Shown piece after piece: positions 16,628-26,761 of a stretch of 64,000 nt of DNA. A program made the translations under genes and the position numbers. The notes below the pieces were generated by a model. That model did not search any database, was not told the DNA's origin, and saw only the letters and a program-made list of their open reading frames with translations. Position 1 is the first letter of the stretch; each line of letters begins with the position of its first letter. Where the stretch lies: NCBI GenBank assembly GCA_030694465.1, contig JAUXYJ010000023.1:1-64000 (forward strand), read 5' to 3'. Origin of the DNA: Deltaproteobacteria bacterium (lineage in GTDB: Bacteria > Myxococcota_A > Polyangia > Polyangiales > Ga0077539).

Positions 16628-19600
16628 TCAGCGAATCGCGATGGGCGAGCAGCGCAGCGAGAACGCGTCGATCAGCGTTCCTGAGCGACCGATGAGGCCC
16701 GTCGCGACCGAGCCCGCAGCGCACGCGCGGCTGACCGCAGCGCGTCCTGCAGCCTGACCGACCGCAGGCATCTCAGCGCTCGCGACAAGCGTCGACGCGC
16801 CCGCGACGGTCACCCCCGCGGTCGAGCACACAGGCTCAATACGCGAGACCAACGCGCTCGCGTTGCCAGCAAATGCCGACACCGCGTTGCCCGCGTTGCA
16901 GAGCCCCGACTCGGCGATACCTGCGTCTGCCCCGTGGTTCGCAAGCAAAGCGTTGGTCCCGTGTGCAACGGTCCAGGGTCCGCTGCCGATGAGACCCGAG
17001 ATCGGACGACACACACCGCGGAGCTGCGACAGCGACGAGTTGCCACCGTTGTAGACCGTATTGACGCCCACGAGCACATGGTTGAGCGGGCAGTCGTCCG
17101 AAAACGCGCCGCCACCAGCGACGTTACCAACCAGCGAGAGCTGCGTCGTCGCGCCAGTGTTCACCACGACGCGAAACACACGCGGGCGCATGCAACGCAC
17201 ACCCACCGCGTGGATCAACGTGCTCGATCGGCCAGCGATTCCGTTGGCCAAATGATTGGCTGGGCAGACAATGTTGCCCGCCAGGTTGCCAGCGTTGCCG
17301 CCGGTTACGCCCAAGACCACCGGCGCGCCAATGGCGAGCACATAGGGTCCCGTGCCTGTGATGGTTACGGGCGCACAGCGAATCTGCAGCTGGTCGACCG
17401 CGGTCGTCTGAGCGCGTCCGCCGACGCCCACCACAATGTGATTGGCCGGGCAGAGCCGCTCGTTGACCACACCGGTCACCGTGCCGCGGATGGGGGTGTT
17501 GCCCGCGCGCGCAAAGACCAAGCGCGCAGGTGCACCGATAAACGAAGGCGTCGCACACACACCCTCCACCGAGGCCACGGTGCGGAGCGCGTTGGTCGTC
17601 CCACGCACGCCCACGAGGTACTGCCCGTTGGGGCAAGCGTCGCTAAACGGAGCGCCGTCGACAACGCTGCCGATGTTCGCGGTCATCTGGACGCCGCCCT
17701 CGTTGGTCAAGAACGTCGTCGGCGGCGCCGCGTCCGAGCCACACACCCCGTTGGTGCAGGTGAGACCTGCAGCACAAGCACGGCCACAAGCGCCGCAATT
17801 GGCCCCATCGGTCAAAAGGGTGTCTGTCTGCACGCACGTCCCGCCGCAAGCGGTCCAGGGGCCTGCGCAGCCCTCAAACGAGTGGTTGACCACATAGCTG
17901 CCTGCGCTTGAGCCAAAGCCGTCCACGTAGACGACATGGAGGCCCGCGCCTGCGCCGATGGGTGCACGCACGTTCGATCCGAGCCCGCAGCTTCCGTTCG
18001 CGTCGTCGTTGCAAGTGGGCGCCATCGCGTTAGAGCTGCGGACCTCGAGCACGGTGTCGTAGCTCGAGCCACAGCTCGTCACCTGGAGGGTCCGCGCAGG
18101 GTCGGCGGGACAGCTCAGAAAGAAGTACGAATCTTCGGGACCGTTGCCGTTGCCACAAGAGGTCCTCAGCGCGCTGGCACCCGCTGTCACACCAAAGAGT
18201 GACTGTGCAACGTTCACGGCAGGCGCAATCCGCGCAGTGTCACCGCCGCCCGCCGGGAGCGCGATCACGTTGAGCGTAAACGCTCCGGCAGTGCCAGAGA
18301 CCTCGATCAGGTGCGTGCCCGCCGGAACCGGCAGCGCGGTCTGCGACTGGGTGGTGCCACACGCGTTGCCGTTGCACACCGTCGTCGCTGTCACCATCGC
18401 CGGGCGAATACCCAACACGGTGTTCGTCGGTGAGCCAAACGTGTCCGCGTACAGGTACACAGGCTCGGCAAACGTCACCGAGTAGTACACCGCGTTGCCG
18501 CTGCACTGCCCCGCGACGCTGCTGCCGTTGACCGTCGACCCGGTCACCGTCACGCGCGCGCCCGTCACCGGGACCATCAGCGGGATCGCTGTCGCCGGGG
18601 TGTTGTTGCGCGGGCGGCAGACGCTCGTGGTGCACGTCGCGTTGCTGCCGCAGACACGGCCGCAAGCGCCGCAATTGCCGTTGTCCGAGGTCGAGTCCAC
18701 ACAGACTTCGCTCGCGCCCATGCCACAGCGCACACGCGGGGCCGTGCAGCCCACACGACAAGCGCCCGCGACACAGACCTGACCCGCGCCACACGTTGTT
18801 CCGCATGCGCCGCAATTGCCAAGCTCTGTCTGAAGGTCATTGCAGGTCGAAGCTGCGCCCATTCCGCATACGCTCAGGCCCATCGGGCACGCACAGCGGC
18901 CCATCGCACAGGTCTGCCCGGCTCCGCAGGTCGCCCCACATGCGCCACAGTTGTTCGTGTCGCTCGTGGTGTCGACACAGGCCGAGCTCATCCCCGCGCC
19001 ACACGCCGTCTGTCCCATCGGACACGCGCACGCGCCCATGACACAGCTCTGCGCCATCGGACACGCCGTGCCGCACGCGCCGCAGTTCGCAGGATCCGCC
19101 GAAGTGTCAACACATGCCGCGCCACACATCGCGCGAGGCGCCACACACGGCGTCCGACACATCCCCATGTCACAGACCTGACCCATGCCGCACGCGTTGC
19201 CGCACGCGCCACAGTTGGCCACATCGGTCTGCGAATTGACACACGTCGCAGCAGCCCCAGCGCCACACGCCGTCTGCCCCATGGGGCATGCGCACACGCC
19301 CATCGAGCAGCTCTGGCCTGCACCGCACGCAGCGCCACAGGCTCCGCAGTTGGCGGCGTTGGTGTTGGAGTCTACGCACACACCGCTGCACGCGATCTCT
19401 GTCATCGCGCAGACGGGGCCGCCGTCGCCAGCGCTCGCGTCTGCTCCCGCTTCAGCCACCACCGCGTCGGTGTCCATCACGTCGATCGAACCTGCGTCGG
19501 TGTCGACCACATCGGTGTCGACCACGTCAGGCGTGCCGGCCTCAGGTCTCGGCCCTGCCTCTGGGCCTGCCTCAGCGCGCGCATCGGGGAGTGTGTTGCC

Positions 19601-19705
19601 ATCGGGCAACGTCGAGCCGTCGGCCGCTGCGTCTGGGGTTTCGGGAGGCGTTGAGCACGCGGCGAGGACCGCGCTCAACACAAGCCAAGTGTGTAAACGA
19701 TTCAT
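16628..19705 (-). CDS. Large Cys-rich Stig1-like repeat lipoprotein
   Basis: 1025 residues from ATG 19705, supported by GGAG 6 nt upstream; the TTG at 19717 is less likely. The lipobox is SAVLAAC, followed by a long Pro/Asp/Glu/Val linker to about 90. Seven modules with an NCGACGxxC core follow (about 100-350, plus one near 630), each with around eight cysteines, resembling Stig1-type domains abundant in myxobacteria. Between and after them are beta-rich domains. The C-terminal 350 residues contain repeats of the form CPANHxxxGVxGR...VxxRC, probably disulfide-bonded beta-trefoil or jacalin-like units. It is probably an extracellular adhesin or binding protein; no catalytic motif is visible. 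Confidence 0.8.
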   Translation of the reverse strand: MNRLHTWLVLSAVLAACSTPPETPDAAADGSTLPDGNTLPDARAEAGPEAGPRPEAGTPDVVDTDVVDTDAGSIDVMDTDAVVAEAGADASAGDGGPVCAMTEIACSGVCVDSNTNAANCGACGAACGAGQSCSMGVCACPMGQTACGAGAAATCVNSQTDVANCGACGNACGMGQVCDMGMCRTPCVAPRAMCGAACVDTSADPANCGACGTACPMAQSCVMGACACPMGQTACGAGMSSACVDTTSDTNNCGACGATCGAGQTCAMGRCACPMGLSVCGMGAASTCNDLQTELGNCGACGTTCGAGQVCVAGACRVGCTAPRVRCGMGASEVCVDSTSDNGNCGACGRVCGSNATCTTSVCRPRNNTPATAIPLMVPVTGARVTVTGSTVNGSSVAGQCSGNAVYYSVTFAEPVYLYADTFGSPTNTVLGIRPAMVTATTVCNGNACGTTQSQTALPVPAGTHLIEVSGTAGAFTLNVIALPAGGGDTARIAPAVNVAQSLFGVTAGASALRTSCGNGNGPEDSYFFLSCPADPARTLQVTSCGSSYDTVLEVRSSNAMAPTCNDDANGSCGLGSNVRAPIGAGAGLHVVYVDGFGSSAGSYVVNHSFEGCAGPWTACGGTCVQTDTLLTDGANCGACGRACAAGLTCTNGVCGSDAAPPTTFLTNEGGVQMTANIGSVVDGAPFSDACPNGQYLVGVRGTTNALRTVASVEGVCATPSFIGAPARLVFARAGNTPIRGTVTGVVNERLCPANHIVVGVGGRAQTTAVDQLQIRCAPVTITGTGPYVLAIGAPVVLGVTGGNAGNLAGNIVCPANHLANGIAGRSSTLIHAVGVRCMRPRVFRVVVNTGATTQLSLVGNVAGGGAFSDDCPLNHVLVGVNTVYNGGNSSLSQLRGVCRPISGLIGSGPWTVAHGTNALLANHGADAGIAESGLCNAGNAVSAFAGNASALVSRIEPVCSTAGVTVAGASTLVASAEMPAVGQAAGRAAVSRACAAGSVATGLIGRSGTLIDAFSLRCSPIAIR

Positions 19706-19883
19706 AATTTGCTCCAAAAAAGAGTGTCATGGCAGCCCGGCGTGAGCGCCGTGCGTGTCCGAAGACACCGCGCGGTGGACTTGTTTGTGCCAAGGATGCT
19801 CGGGACAACATACCAGAACTGAGACAAATTCGAACCCGCACCCCCAAAGCCGCCTCAACGGTGCGCGATCATCGTCGCGGCGA

Positions 19884-20828
19884 TCAGCCCAAGACCGCTG
19901 CCTGAACGGACTCGACGAGCGAGTGCTTGGGCTCAAACCCCATGGTCTCGCGTGCCCTTCGATCGTCGACCATGCAGACGTACTTGATGTGATCGAGCTC
20001 GGGCGCAGGAAAATTCGAGAGCCGCCAACGCCACGCTGTCCTCAGCATCGACCGCGCGAGCACATCCGGAACAGGCACGGACGTTCGTCCCGCCAACGCG
20101 ATGAGCCTCGAGAGCGAAGTGGGCGCCGGTCCTGCGACGTTAAAGATCCCGCGCACTCCGGGCTCAAGCGCGCTGACAATGGCTCGCGCGACGTCTTCTT
20201 GATGAATCACCTGAACCATCGGATCAAACCCAAGCAGCGTGGGGAGCACAGACAAGCGCAGGTAATTCGAGGCTGCGTTGCGCACATTTCCCAGGATATG
20301 CACAGGCCGAAGGATCACTGTCTCGGCAGACGCGTTGCGCCAAAAGAAGCTCTGCGCCAACATATCGACTTCGATAAGATCTCGGATCTCGTGAAACTGC
20401 GCGCTGCCCAACAGCGGCGCACTCTCGGTGAGAAACTGCGGGTTGTCTGGGCTCGGGCCGTAGACGTTAGCGCTTGAGAGCACGACGAGCTTGGGCACAC
20501 CAAACTGCTCCATCGACTCGAGCAGCTTGCCGAAGGCCACCACGTTCCACGCGTGATGCTCGCTTGGGGAGCTCCGTGGGTCGTGCATGATGCCCAGATG
20601 GACGACGGCCTTGATGCCCCCTCCCCGAAAGATGTCCCGCATTTTCTTGCGGCGAATATCAATCTGATGAAACCGCACATCCTTGGGCCGATCGGCAAAA
20701 GGTCGACGATCGACACCGACCACAGGGCCCCTGCGATGAAGCAGCCGACACACGCTCTTTCCCAAGCGCCCCACAATCCCCGTGACAAGAACCGCCCCCT
20801 CTTGCTCTAGCTCTGCGTGCGCGTCCAT
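19884..20828 (-). CDS. NAD-dependent epimerase/dehydratase-like SDR protein
   Basis: 314 residues of the extended short-chain dehydrogenase/reductase fold. The nucleotide-binding motif is VTGIVGRLG (residues about 14-22), followed by GVDRRPF after beta-2. LVVLSSANVYGP supplies the usual active-site Ser region, but the canonical YxxxK is replaced by the segment FHEIRDLIEVD, so classical SDR chemistry is doubtful. LRPVHILG and the C-terminal FEPKHSLVESVQ helix fit sugar-nucleotide epimerase relatives. It starts 11 bp downstream of 20840-22996 on the same strand, so the two are probably co-transcribed. Confidence 0.8.
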   Translation of the reverse strand: MDAHAELEQEGAVLVTGIVGRLGKSVCRLLHRRGPVVGVDRRPFADRPKDVRFHQIDIRRKKMRDIFRGGGIKAVVHLGIMHDPRSSPSEHHAWNVVAFGKLLESMEQFGVPKLVVLSSANVYGPSPDNPQFLTESAPLLGSAQFHEIRDLIEVDMLAQSFFWRNASAETVILRPVHILGNVRNAASNYLRLSVLPTLLGFDPMVQVIHQEDVARAIVSALEPGVRGIFNVAGPAPTSLSRLIALAGRTSVPVPDVLARSMLRTAWRWRLSNFPAPELDHIKYVCMVDDRRARETMGFEPKHSLVESVQAAVLG

Positions 20829-20839
20829 TGCGCCGCAAT

Positions 20840-22996
20840 TTACTCTACAAAGCGCGCACCAAGGAAGCTCACAAGCACACCGGGGTTGTCCTTAAAGAAC
20901 CGCCTGAGCGCGTCGCGTCCCACGACAAATGCGCGCCCCGCCTGCACCACACGCACGGTGGTCTTTGCGCTCGCAGACTGTCGAATCGCATCAAAATCGC
21001 CGACAAAAGCCCCGGTCGAAAACGGCGCCAGAGGGCCATCGCTGCCGTCCATCACGACCTGCGCTTCGTCCAACAAGATCGCCATCTGCGCGGGTTCACC
21101 CGTGGTCCAGAGCACCTCGCCGACGCTCAACATGCGCGTCTCCATGTGGGACTGAAGCTGAGTCTTCTGCGCGCTCGTAAAGACCGACAAGACCGTGTTG
21201 CGATCGAAGACTTCCCACGAGCGAGCCTCACGCATTTTGGCCAAACGACGCAGGCGATCTTCGATGTCAGTGCCCCGCAAGAGATACAAAAAGCCGTAAC
21301 GATCGATCTCGAGGAGCACACAATCGGTACGCGCGATCACGTCCGCTGTGCGTGGTTGATCAAGCACGAGCGCGGTCTCACCAAAGTAGTCTCCGGCTTC
21401 GTACTCTTTGAGATCCACGCCGCCCTGGACCACACGACAGACCCCCGAAGCGATCACGTAAAACGTGTTGCCCAGCGAACCTTCGGCGATAACCTTCGTC
21501 CCCGCTGGGGCGCGCACTGCACGCACCGCGCGCAAGAGCTCTCCCGAGCGCGACAGCGGAAGATCCCTGAGAATTTCTACATCCGTAAGAAGATCAAGCC
21601 ACTCGGCGGCCTCATCGTTCGGAGAGCTCGTGACGTCAATCCGGATGGTCTCTTCGATGCCCACACGCGCGGTCTTGAGGCCTCTGTCCTTGGGCAGATC
21701 TTTCTCGGCGATGTGCACGACGTAGAGCCGCTCTTTGACATCCTCGGGGAGCTCGGCAAGCACCGTCGCAGGCGTATGCAACGGCGGGACCCCGGCCTCG
21801 TGCACCACCACAGTGTGATGCCACGGAAAATCAATAAGATCCTCGCATCGCTCGGGCGTCAGCACGCCGGCCTCGCGCAGCGCCGTCAAGCGCACAGGGT
21901 CGAACAGACAGTCCCCAGAGAAAGCCATGCTCTTACCGCCGTAAAATACCTCGAACCCAAGCGCAGGGATCGAGTGCAGCGTGTAAAAAAACCAGATCTC
22001 TGAGCCATGGGCCCGGACAGGCTTCCCGATGGTCACCGGGTTAAACACAAACGTCCTGCGCAAGAGGTCTTCACCGATGCCCGAGAGGGCCGAGTACTTG
22101 CGCAAGAACGACCCAAGGATCGTCGGTGTTGTGTAGAGCTGGATCCGACCCTCTTCGAGGATTTTCTGAAAAGTTCCCGAGTCATGATCGGCGTGACAGT
22201 GCGTAAGAATCACCCCGTCGACGAGCTTGGGTGACACGCCGCGTTCGCGAAGATACTCGGTCGTGTCCACGGGCGGATCGACGAGAATTCCTCGCTTTCC
22301 GACCCACAAAATAAACCCCGTGGTCTTACCCGCCGGGTCAAATCCGTGGCTCGAGCCAAGCACCGTGACACCAAACTCGGGCGGCTCAAACTGCGCGCCT
22401 GTGCCCATCGCCGGTCGAACGCGCGGCGCAAGATCCAGCCGATCAGGGACCCGCGCGGCCTCAGCGCCGCTCTCATACAGCACAAACGAGTCCGCTTCGT
22501 GCGCGATCACGCACTGCTCACTCAGCGCACACCGGCCCGCTTCATCGAAGCGCAAGAACTCAACGAGTGTGTCCACGTCCAAGCGCTTGCCATCGGGCAT
22601 CCGCCGAAAGTGATTGCTCTCGCGCTCGAAATCCGGACGAAACGCGAGCCCATAATCCGCTGCGAACTCGCTGTCGCTCGGCAAGACGCTCGGCCCAAAG
22701 AGCGCCTCTTCAAACACCGCGCGAACACGGCGCTCAATGTCGGCCGAGGTCACGAGCAGACGGATCTTCCGCTTGAGCGCAAAAAAGTTAAAATAGGCAG
22801 GAAATTCACACTCCGCGACGTTCACTCCGCGACGCCGATCAAACAGCTCCGTAGGCAAGACGTACAACGTCGGGACGTCTAGCCCAGCGGCCATCGAGTC
22901 TTTGATCGTCTCAGGCGGCAATCCCACCTGGATTGGACCTGCAGAACTTCGGAGATAAAAACCTCCGCGTTGAAGCGCAATCACTGCATCCGCCAT
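20840..22996 (-). CDS. Metallo-beta-lactamase-fold hydrolase with two cyclic-nucleotide-binding domains
   Basis: 718 residues. After an N-terminal region of unknown fold (1-200) comes a metallo-beta-lactamase domain (about 205-420) with the complete THCHADHD motif (H266, H268, D270, H271) and later FSGDCLFDP and PWHHTVVVHEAG metal-ligand segments. Two cNMP-binding domains follow, at about 480-590 (EYEAGDYFGETALVLDQPRTADVIA, a good phosphate-binding cassette) and a more divergent one at about 605-715 (GAFVGDFDAIRQS). The architecture suggests a hydrolase allosterically controlled by cAMP or cGMP. A cyclic-nucleotide phosphodiesterase is one possibility, but the substrate cannot be read from sequence. 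It is probably co-transcribed with the SDR gene. Confidence 0.85.
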   Translation of the reverse strand: MADAVIALQRGGFYLRSSAGPIQVGLPPETIKDSMAAGLDVPTLYVLPTELFDRRRGVNVAECEFPAYFNFFALKRKIRLLVTSADIERRVRAVFEEALFGPSVLPSDSEFAADYGLAFRPDFERESNHFRRMPDGKRLDVDTLVEFLRFDEAGRCALSEQCVIAHEADSFVLYESGAEAARVPDRLDLAPRVRPAMGTGAQFEPPEFGVTVLGSSHGFDPAGKTTGFILWVGKRGILVDPPVDTTEYLRERGVSPKLVDGVILTHCHADHDSGTFQKILEEGRIQLYTTPTILGSFLRKYSALSGIGEDLLRRTFVFNPVTIGKPVRAHGSEIWFFYTLHSIPALGFEVFYGGKSMAFSGDCLFDPVRLTALREAGVLTPERCEDLIDFPWHHTVVVHEAGVPPLHTPATVLAELPEDVKERLYVVHIAEKDLPKDRGLKTARVGIEETIRIDVTSSPNDEAAEWLDLLTDVEILRDLPLSRSGELLRAVRAVRAPAGTKVIAEGSLGNTFYVIASGVCRVVQGGVDLKEYEAGDYFGETALVLDQPRTADVIARTDCVLLEIDRYGFLYLLRGTDIEDRLRRLAKMREARSWEVFDRNTVLSVFTSAQKTQLQSHMETRMLSVGEVLWTTGEPAQMAILLDEAQVVMDGSDGPLAPFSTGAFVGDFDAIRQSASAKTTVRVVQAGRAFVVGRDALRRFFKDNPGVLVSFLGARFVE

Positions 22997-23153
22997 GAGA
23001 CCTGCGACGCTATCACGCGCTCTGACTGGGCGATGCCACAGAGATCGCTGACAGGTCGTTCATGTCAGCAGATTGACAATTGGTCGCGCAAATTCGCTGC
23101 AAAAATGCTCGCATTTGTGCGATCCAAGAGAGACCCATGGTATCGTCCACTTC

Positions 23154-23417
23154 ATGGCCGGAGAGCAGACACTTTATGAGCGCTTGACGCTGTTCTTCGC
23201 CAACCAGTCGAAGGCAGACCTCCCGTTCGTTCGCGCACGCTTCATCCTCCTCGCCCAAATCGAGATCGAAGACGTCCTGCCGAGCACCAACGACCCAGAG
23301 CTGATCGCTCGCGTCCACGAGACCCTCGAGCGCATGGAGCTCGAGCTCGCACAGCTGCGGCGCAACCACACGCGCGCATCCACGGGCAGCGGCACCCCCC
23401 TGCGCAAAAAGCGCTAA
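23154..23417 (+). CDS. Small conserved-looking helical protein of unknown function
   Basis: 87 residues from ATG 23154; the upstream in-frame stretch looks like promoter DNA. It is mostly helical (YERLTLFFANQ; FILLAQIEIEDVLPS; VHETLERMELELAQLRR) with a basic, disordered tail. There is no signal peptide and no known domain. It diverges from the metallo-beta-lactamase/cNMP gene and converges with glgC. The 11-mer GCAAATTCGCT lies at 23088-23098, upstream of the start. Confidence 0.6.
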   Translation: MAGEQTLYERLTLFFANQSKADLPFVRARFILLAQIEIEDVLPSTNDPELIARVHETLERMELELAQLRRNHTRASTGSGTPLRKKR

Positions 23418-23463
23418 GCACGAGGTTCGCGCGCCGCTCCCCCGGTCACCTTCGCGATGCCCC

Positions 23464-24720
23464 TTAAGCCTCGAGTCGTGCGCGTTTCGGGATCACCACG
23501 ATCCCATCGGGGGTCACGGTAAAGCGCTTGCGATCGGCCTCAAGGTCAAAGCCAATCTCTGCGCCCGCCGGGATCTCAACGTCTTTGTCCACGATCACGC
23601 GTCGCAGCCGCGCATAGCGCCCCACGCGTACGCGCTCCATCAAGACGCACTGCTCAATGTGCGAAAACGAGTTGACTCGCACGCCTGGCGCGAGCACCGA
23701 CTGGTGGATCTGGCCGCCCGAAATAATGCACCCATCGCACACGAGCGAGTCGGTCGCGATGCCTACGCGCGCGTTGATTTGGTCCGAGAAGACAAACTTC
23801 GCAGGAGGGTCGTGGGAGTGCCCGGTGCGCAACGGCCAGCTGCGATTGTACAGGTTAAACGACGGCGATATGGACACTAGATCCAAGTGAGACTCGAAGT
23901 AGCTCGTGATGGTGCCGATGTCTTTCCAGTAGCCGTTCTTGGTCTCACCAGGGACGATGTTTTGCGCAAAGTCGTACGCAAACACTTTGGCGCCTCGCTC
24001 GACCATCGAGGGCAAAATATTTTTGCCAAAGTCATGCGCGCTCTTCTCGTCGGCTTGGTCTCGCGCGAGCTCTTCTTCGAGCACCGAACGCTTGAAAATA
24101 TAGTTTCCCATCGAGGCAAGCGACCAGCCCGGACGGCCTGGCATCTCGGGTGGGTCCTTGGGCTTCTCGACAAACGCGATGACCCGCCCCTCGGCGTCTG
24201 TGTGAATCACACCAAACTCCGAAGCCTCAGCCTTGGGCACTGGGATCGCGGCGACCGTGATGTCCGCACCCATGTTTAAGTGGTGCTCGAGCATCTGCTG
24301 GATGTCCATCTTGTAGATGTGATCACCCCCGAAAATGATCACGATCTCAGGGTCTTCATCGCGGATCGCATGAAAACACTGCCACACCGCGTCGGCGCTG
24401 CCCTTAAACCAAGACAGCCCCGTGCGCTGCTGCGCTGGCATGGCCTCAATGTAGTTGTCGAGAATCGGTGAGAGTCTCCACGCGCGCGCAATGTGCTCTT
24501 CGAGCGAAGCACTCTTGTACTGCGTGATGATCTTGATCTTTGCCAAACCGCTGTTGACAAAGTTGGATAGCACTACGTCGATGATCCGATAGCGGCCGCC
24601 GAAAGGTACCGCCGGCTTGGCACGCTCAAGTGTGAGCGGCGCAAGGCGCTTACCCTCGCCCCCAGCAAGGATCATCGACACAATGCGAGGAAGCGACCGT
24701 CGCGAGCCGATGACATGCAT
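23464..24720 (-). CDS. glgC: Glucose-1-phosphate adenylyltransferase
   Basis: 418 residues, normal length for GlgC, which makes ADP-glucose from ATP and glucose-1-phosphate for glycogen synthesis. The N-terminal pyrophosphorylase domain has ILAGGEGKRLAPLT, the KPAVPFGGRYRIIDVVLSN motif, FGGDHIYKMD (catalytic Asp), EFGVIHTD and VEKPK. The C-terminal left-handed beta-helix follows (about 290-400: SLVCDGCIISGGQIHQSVL). No glgA, B or P gene is adjacent. The promoter region (24721-24852) contains an inverted repeat at 24754-24773. Confidence 0.96.
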   Translation of the reverse strand: MHVIGSRRSLPRIVSMILAGGEGKRLAPLTLERAKPAVPFGGRYRIIDVVLSNFVNSGLAKIKIITQYKSASLEEHIARAWRLSPILDNYIEAMPAQQRTGLSWFKGSADAVWQCFHAIRDEDPEIVIIFGGDHIYKMDIQQMLEHHLNMGADITVAAIPVPKAEASEFGVIHTDAEGRVIAFVEKPKDPPEMPGRPGWSLASMGNYIFKRSVLEEELARDQADEKSAHDFGKNILPSMVERGAKVFAYDFAQNIVPGETKNGYWKDIGTITSYFESHLDLVSISPSFNLYNRSWPLRTGHSHDPPAKFVFSDQINARVGIATDSLVCDGCIISGGQIHQSVLAPGVRVNSFSHIEQCVLMERVRVGRYARLRRVIVDKDVEIPAGAEIGFDLEADRKRFTVTPDGIVVIPKRARLEA

Positions 24721-24753
24721 CGGTTACGACTGTAGCAAAGGTCCCACGATTTC

Positions 24754-24773
24754 GCGTGCATAGATTCGCACGC
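24754..24773. promoter_or_regulatory. Inverted repeat upstream of glgC
   Basis: GCGTGC-N8-GCACGC, centred about 43 bp upstream of the glgC start. A perfect 6-bp dyad with an 8-bp spacer could be an operator; no matching regulator was identified. Confidence 0.35.
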
Positions 24774-24852
24774 AATCGACACAGGCTCGGTTTGGCGATC
24801 ACGACACGCCGTGTTTTGCAGGACAAATGCGGCTACCCGAGAGTGCGTAGGC

Positions 24853-26190
24853 TCACCGATCGCGCGCGCCGTTTCGCACCAGCGGCCCTGGATCACTCAG
24901 AAAATACACCGCGCCGTCATCGCTCCCCACGACCAGCTCTCCGTCCGCGGTGAGCACAGGCGCGGTGTCCACCGGCTCGCGCAGCGCCACGCGAAAGTAC
25001 ACGGTCCCGTCGGGCTCAATCAGCCACACCTGCCCCGAGGGCGTCCCAATGGCGTAGCGCCCATCGCGGTCCACAAGAGCCGCGCTCAAGCCCCCCCACT
25101 CGGCCGTCGGAGGCCCCCCTGGCACCGCGATCCGCCAGCGCTCTTGCCCATCGATTCGCGACAACGCGACGATCGCTGGACGCGGCCCAAAGGTCCCAAC
25201 GACCAGCGTGCCATCAAGCCCCTGCGCGATCGCTGCGCGAACGTATCCACCCACCCGCGTACGCCACCGACGCTGCCCATCGCGAAGTGAGACCGCGTGC
25301 ACGTAGCCATCGTCGCTGCCCACGTATGCGGTGTCGCCGTGGACGCTCACCGTGGCGTCGACATCGCCGCCGGTCGGATAGCTCCAGCGCTCGACGCCGC
25401 TCGGGTCAATCGCGTGCAAGCGGTCATCTTGCGAGCCAATCAGCGTGGTCCCGTCGTCGAGCACCGTGGGGCTCGCGAAGAGCTTTCCGCCAAATCGCAC
25501 ACGCCAACGCACCGTGAGATCTGTCTCGGTGGCATAGAGCACACGCCCCGCCGCGAACCGCAGCGAGCCATCCGGCGCGATCGCCGGTGCCGTGTCAGCG
25601 TCGTCATCGGTCGCGAGCGCCCACTGCAGGTGCCCGCTCGCGTCGAGCGAAAACAAGCGGTCCGCGTCGCTCCCCGCATAGACCCTCGCGTCGGGGGTGA
25701 TCACCGCCGAGGCATAGATTCGATCGCCCGTTTGCAGGCGAAAACGCGCGGTCGCGCTCACAGGATCGAGCCCATACAGCACGCCATCGTGTGAGCCCAC
25801 CACCACGGTCCCATTGGGCGCGACCACCGGCTGCGCGGTGATCCGGCCCTCGGTGCGAAACGTCGCGCGAACACTTGGCCGCTCAGGGAGCCGAAAGCCG
25901 CTGCGCCCTGTGTGCAAGCGGTCTCCGCGAAACATCGTAGGCGCCACGCGTTCGGGCGCTGGGTCACGCACCGTCCCGGCGTCTGCAAGCTGCACTGGGG
26001 CGGGCCTTGGAGCGGGCGCAACCCAGCGAAACACCTGAGATTGCGCACGCCCTTCGTCTCTGCGTCCTCGCGCGAGCCAGCCCAATCCGCCGCCGATCGC
26101 GAGCATCAACGTGCCCATCGTGAGGGCCCCAAGCGCCCGCGCTGTTCTTGATTGCGTCACCAAAGAGCCCACGAGACTACCCCGCTTCAT
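24853..26190 (-). CDS. Membrane-anchored PQQ-like beta-propeller protein
   Basis: 445 residues from ATG 26190; the frame is open to 26250. One membrane-spanning signal anchor (about 20-40, ALGALTMGTLMLAIGGGLGWLARG) precedes a Pro/Ala linker and at least seven PQQ/BamB-type blades (for example VVGSHDGVLYGLDPVSATARFRL, split by GDRIYASAVITPDARVYAGS). The whole propeller would be periplasmic. Such repeats usually bind proteins or glycans rather than PQQ. It is tandem to glgC with 132 bp between them. It is unrelated by position to the pqqB homologue. Confidence 0.82.
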   Translation of the reverse strand: MKRGSLVGSLVTQSRTARALGALTMGTLMLAIGGGLGWLARGRRDEGRAQSQVFRWVAPAPRPAPVQLADAGTVRDPAPERVAPTMFRGDRLHTGRSGFRLPERPSVRATFRTEGRITAQPVVAPNGTVVVGSHDGVLYGLDPVSATARFRLQTGDRIYASAVITPDARVYAGSDADRLFSLDASGHLQWALATDDDADTAPAIAPDGSLRFAAGRVLYATETDLTVRWRVRFGGKLFASPTVLDDGTTLIGSQDDRLHAIDPSGVERWSYPTGGDVDATVSVHGDTAYVGSDDGYVHAVSLRDGQRRWRTRVGGYVRAAIAQGLDGTLVVGTFGPRPAIVALSRIDGQERWRIAVPGGPPTAEWGGLSAALVDRDGRYAIGTPSGQVWLIEPDGTVYFRVALREPVDTAPVLTADGELVVGSDDGAVYFLSDPGPLVRNGARDR

Positions 26191-26761
26191 GCAGTGCCCA
26201 AGCGCACACCCGCGAGCGCGGCGTTTCACAAAGTACGCGGCCAGAAACACCGAGCGATTTGGTTAGAAAAATTGCAGCGAATCACAAAAATCGACGCAAG
26301 TATTTTTGTTAATTTTCAGGGCCACGTTAGGGTCCCCTTTGTCAGCGGCACTCCTGCTGACGACCGAAGTGAGCGCGCGGAGCCAACTGCAAACTCACAC
26401 AAGGTCCACCGGTTTCCGCCGTGAGCTTAAGAGCGAGCGCGAGGACGAGTCAGAAATGGCATCCATGTCCCCGCGGTCCCTCGCAAGGTCCATCAGAACC
26501 TCCGACGGAATGACAGTAGAATAACGTGCGATGCCTTCGCACGAGAGCCCCCTCGACCGCCACTGCAGATCGCTTTTGCAACGCTGTGTCGAGTGGGCGT
26601 AGGTGCCAGAATTCTTCAAAGCGACGACCTCCGCGCTCTCTCTCACTCGACGCACACCGGGCGGCTTTTTAGTCCCACGGATGCGACAAGTTGACCGGGC
26701 GCAGCAGGTCGCCACACAGCGAGTGTCGCTCTGAAGAACCGCCGCTCGTTCACCTCGGATT

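Noticed and set aside
24853..26190. PQQ-dependent dehydrogenase linked to pqqB
   Set aside because: The blades are generic PQQ-like/BamB repeats with no quinoprotein active-site residues seen and no linkage to 15628-16578.
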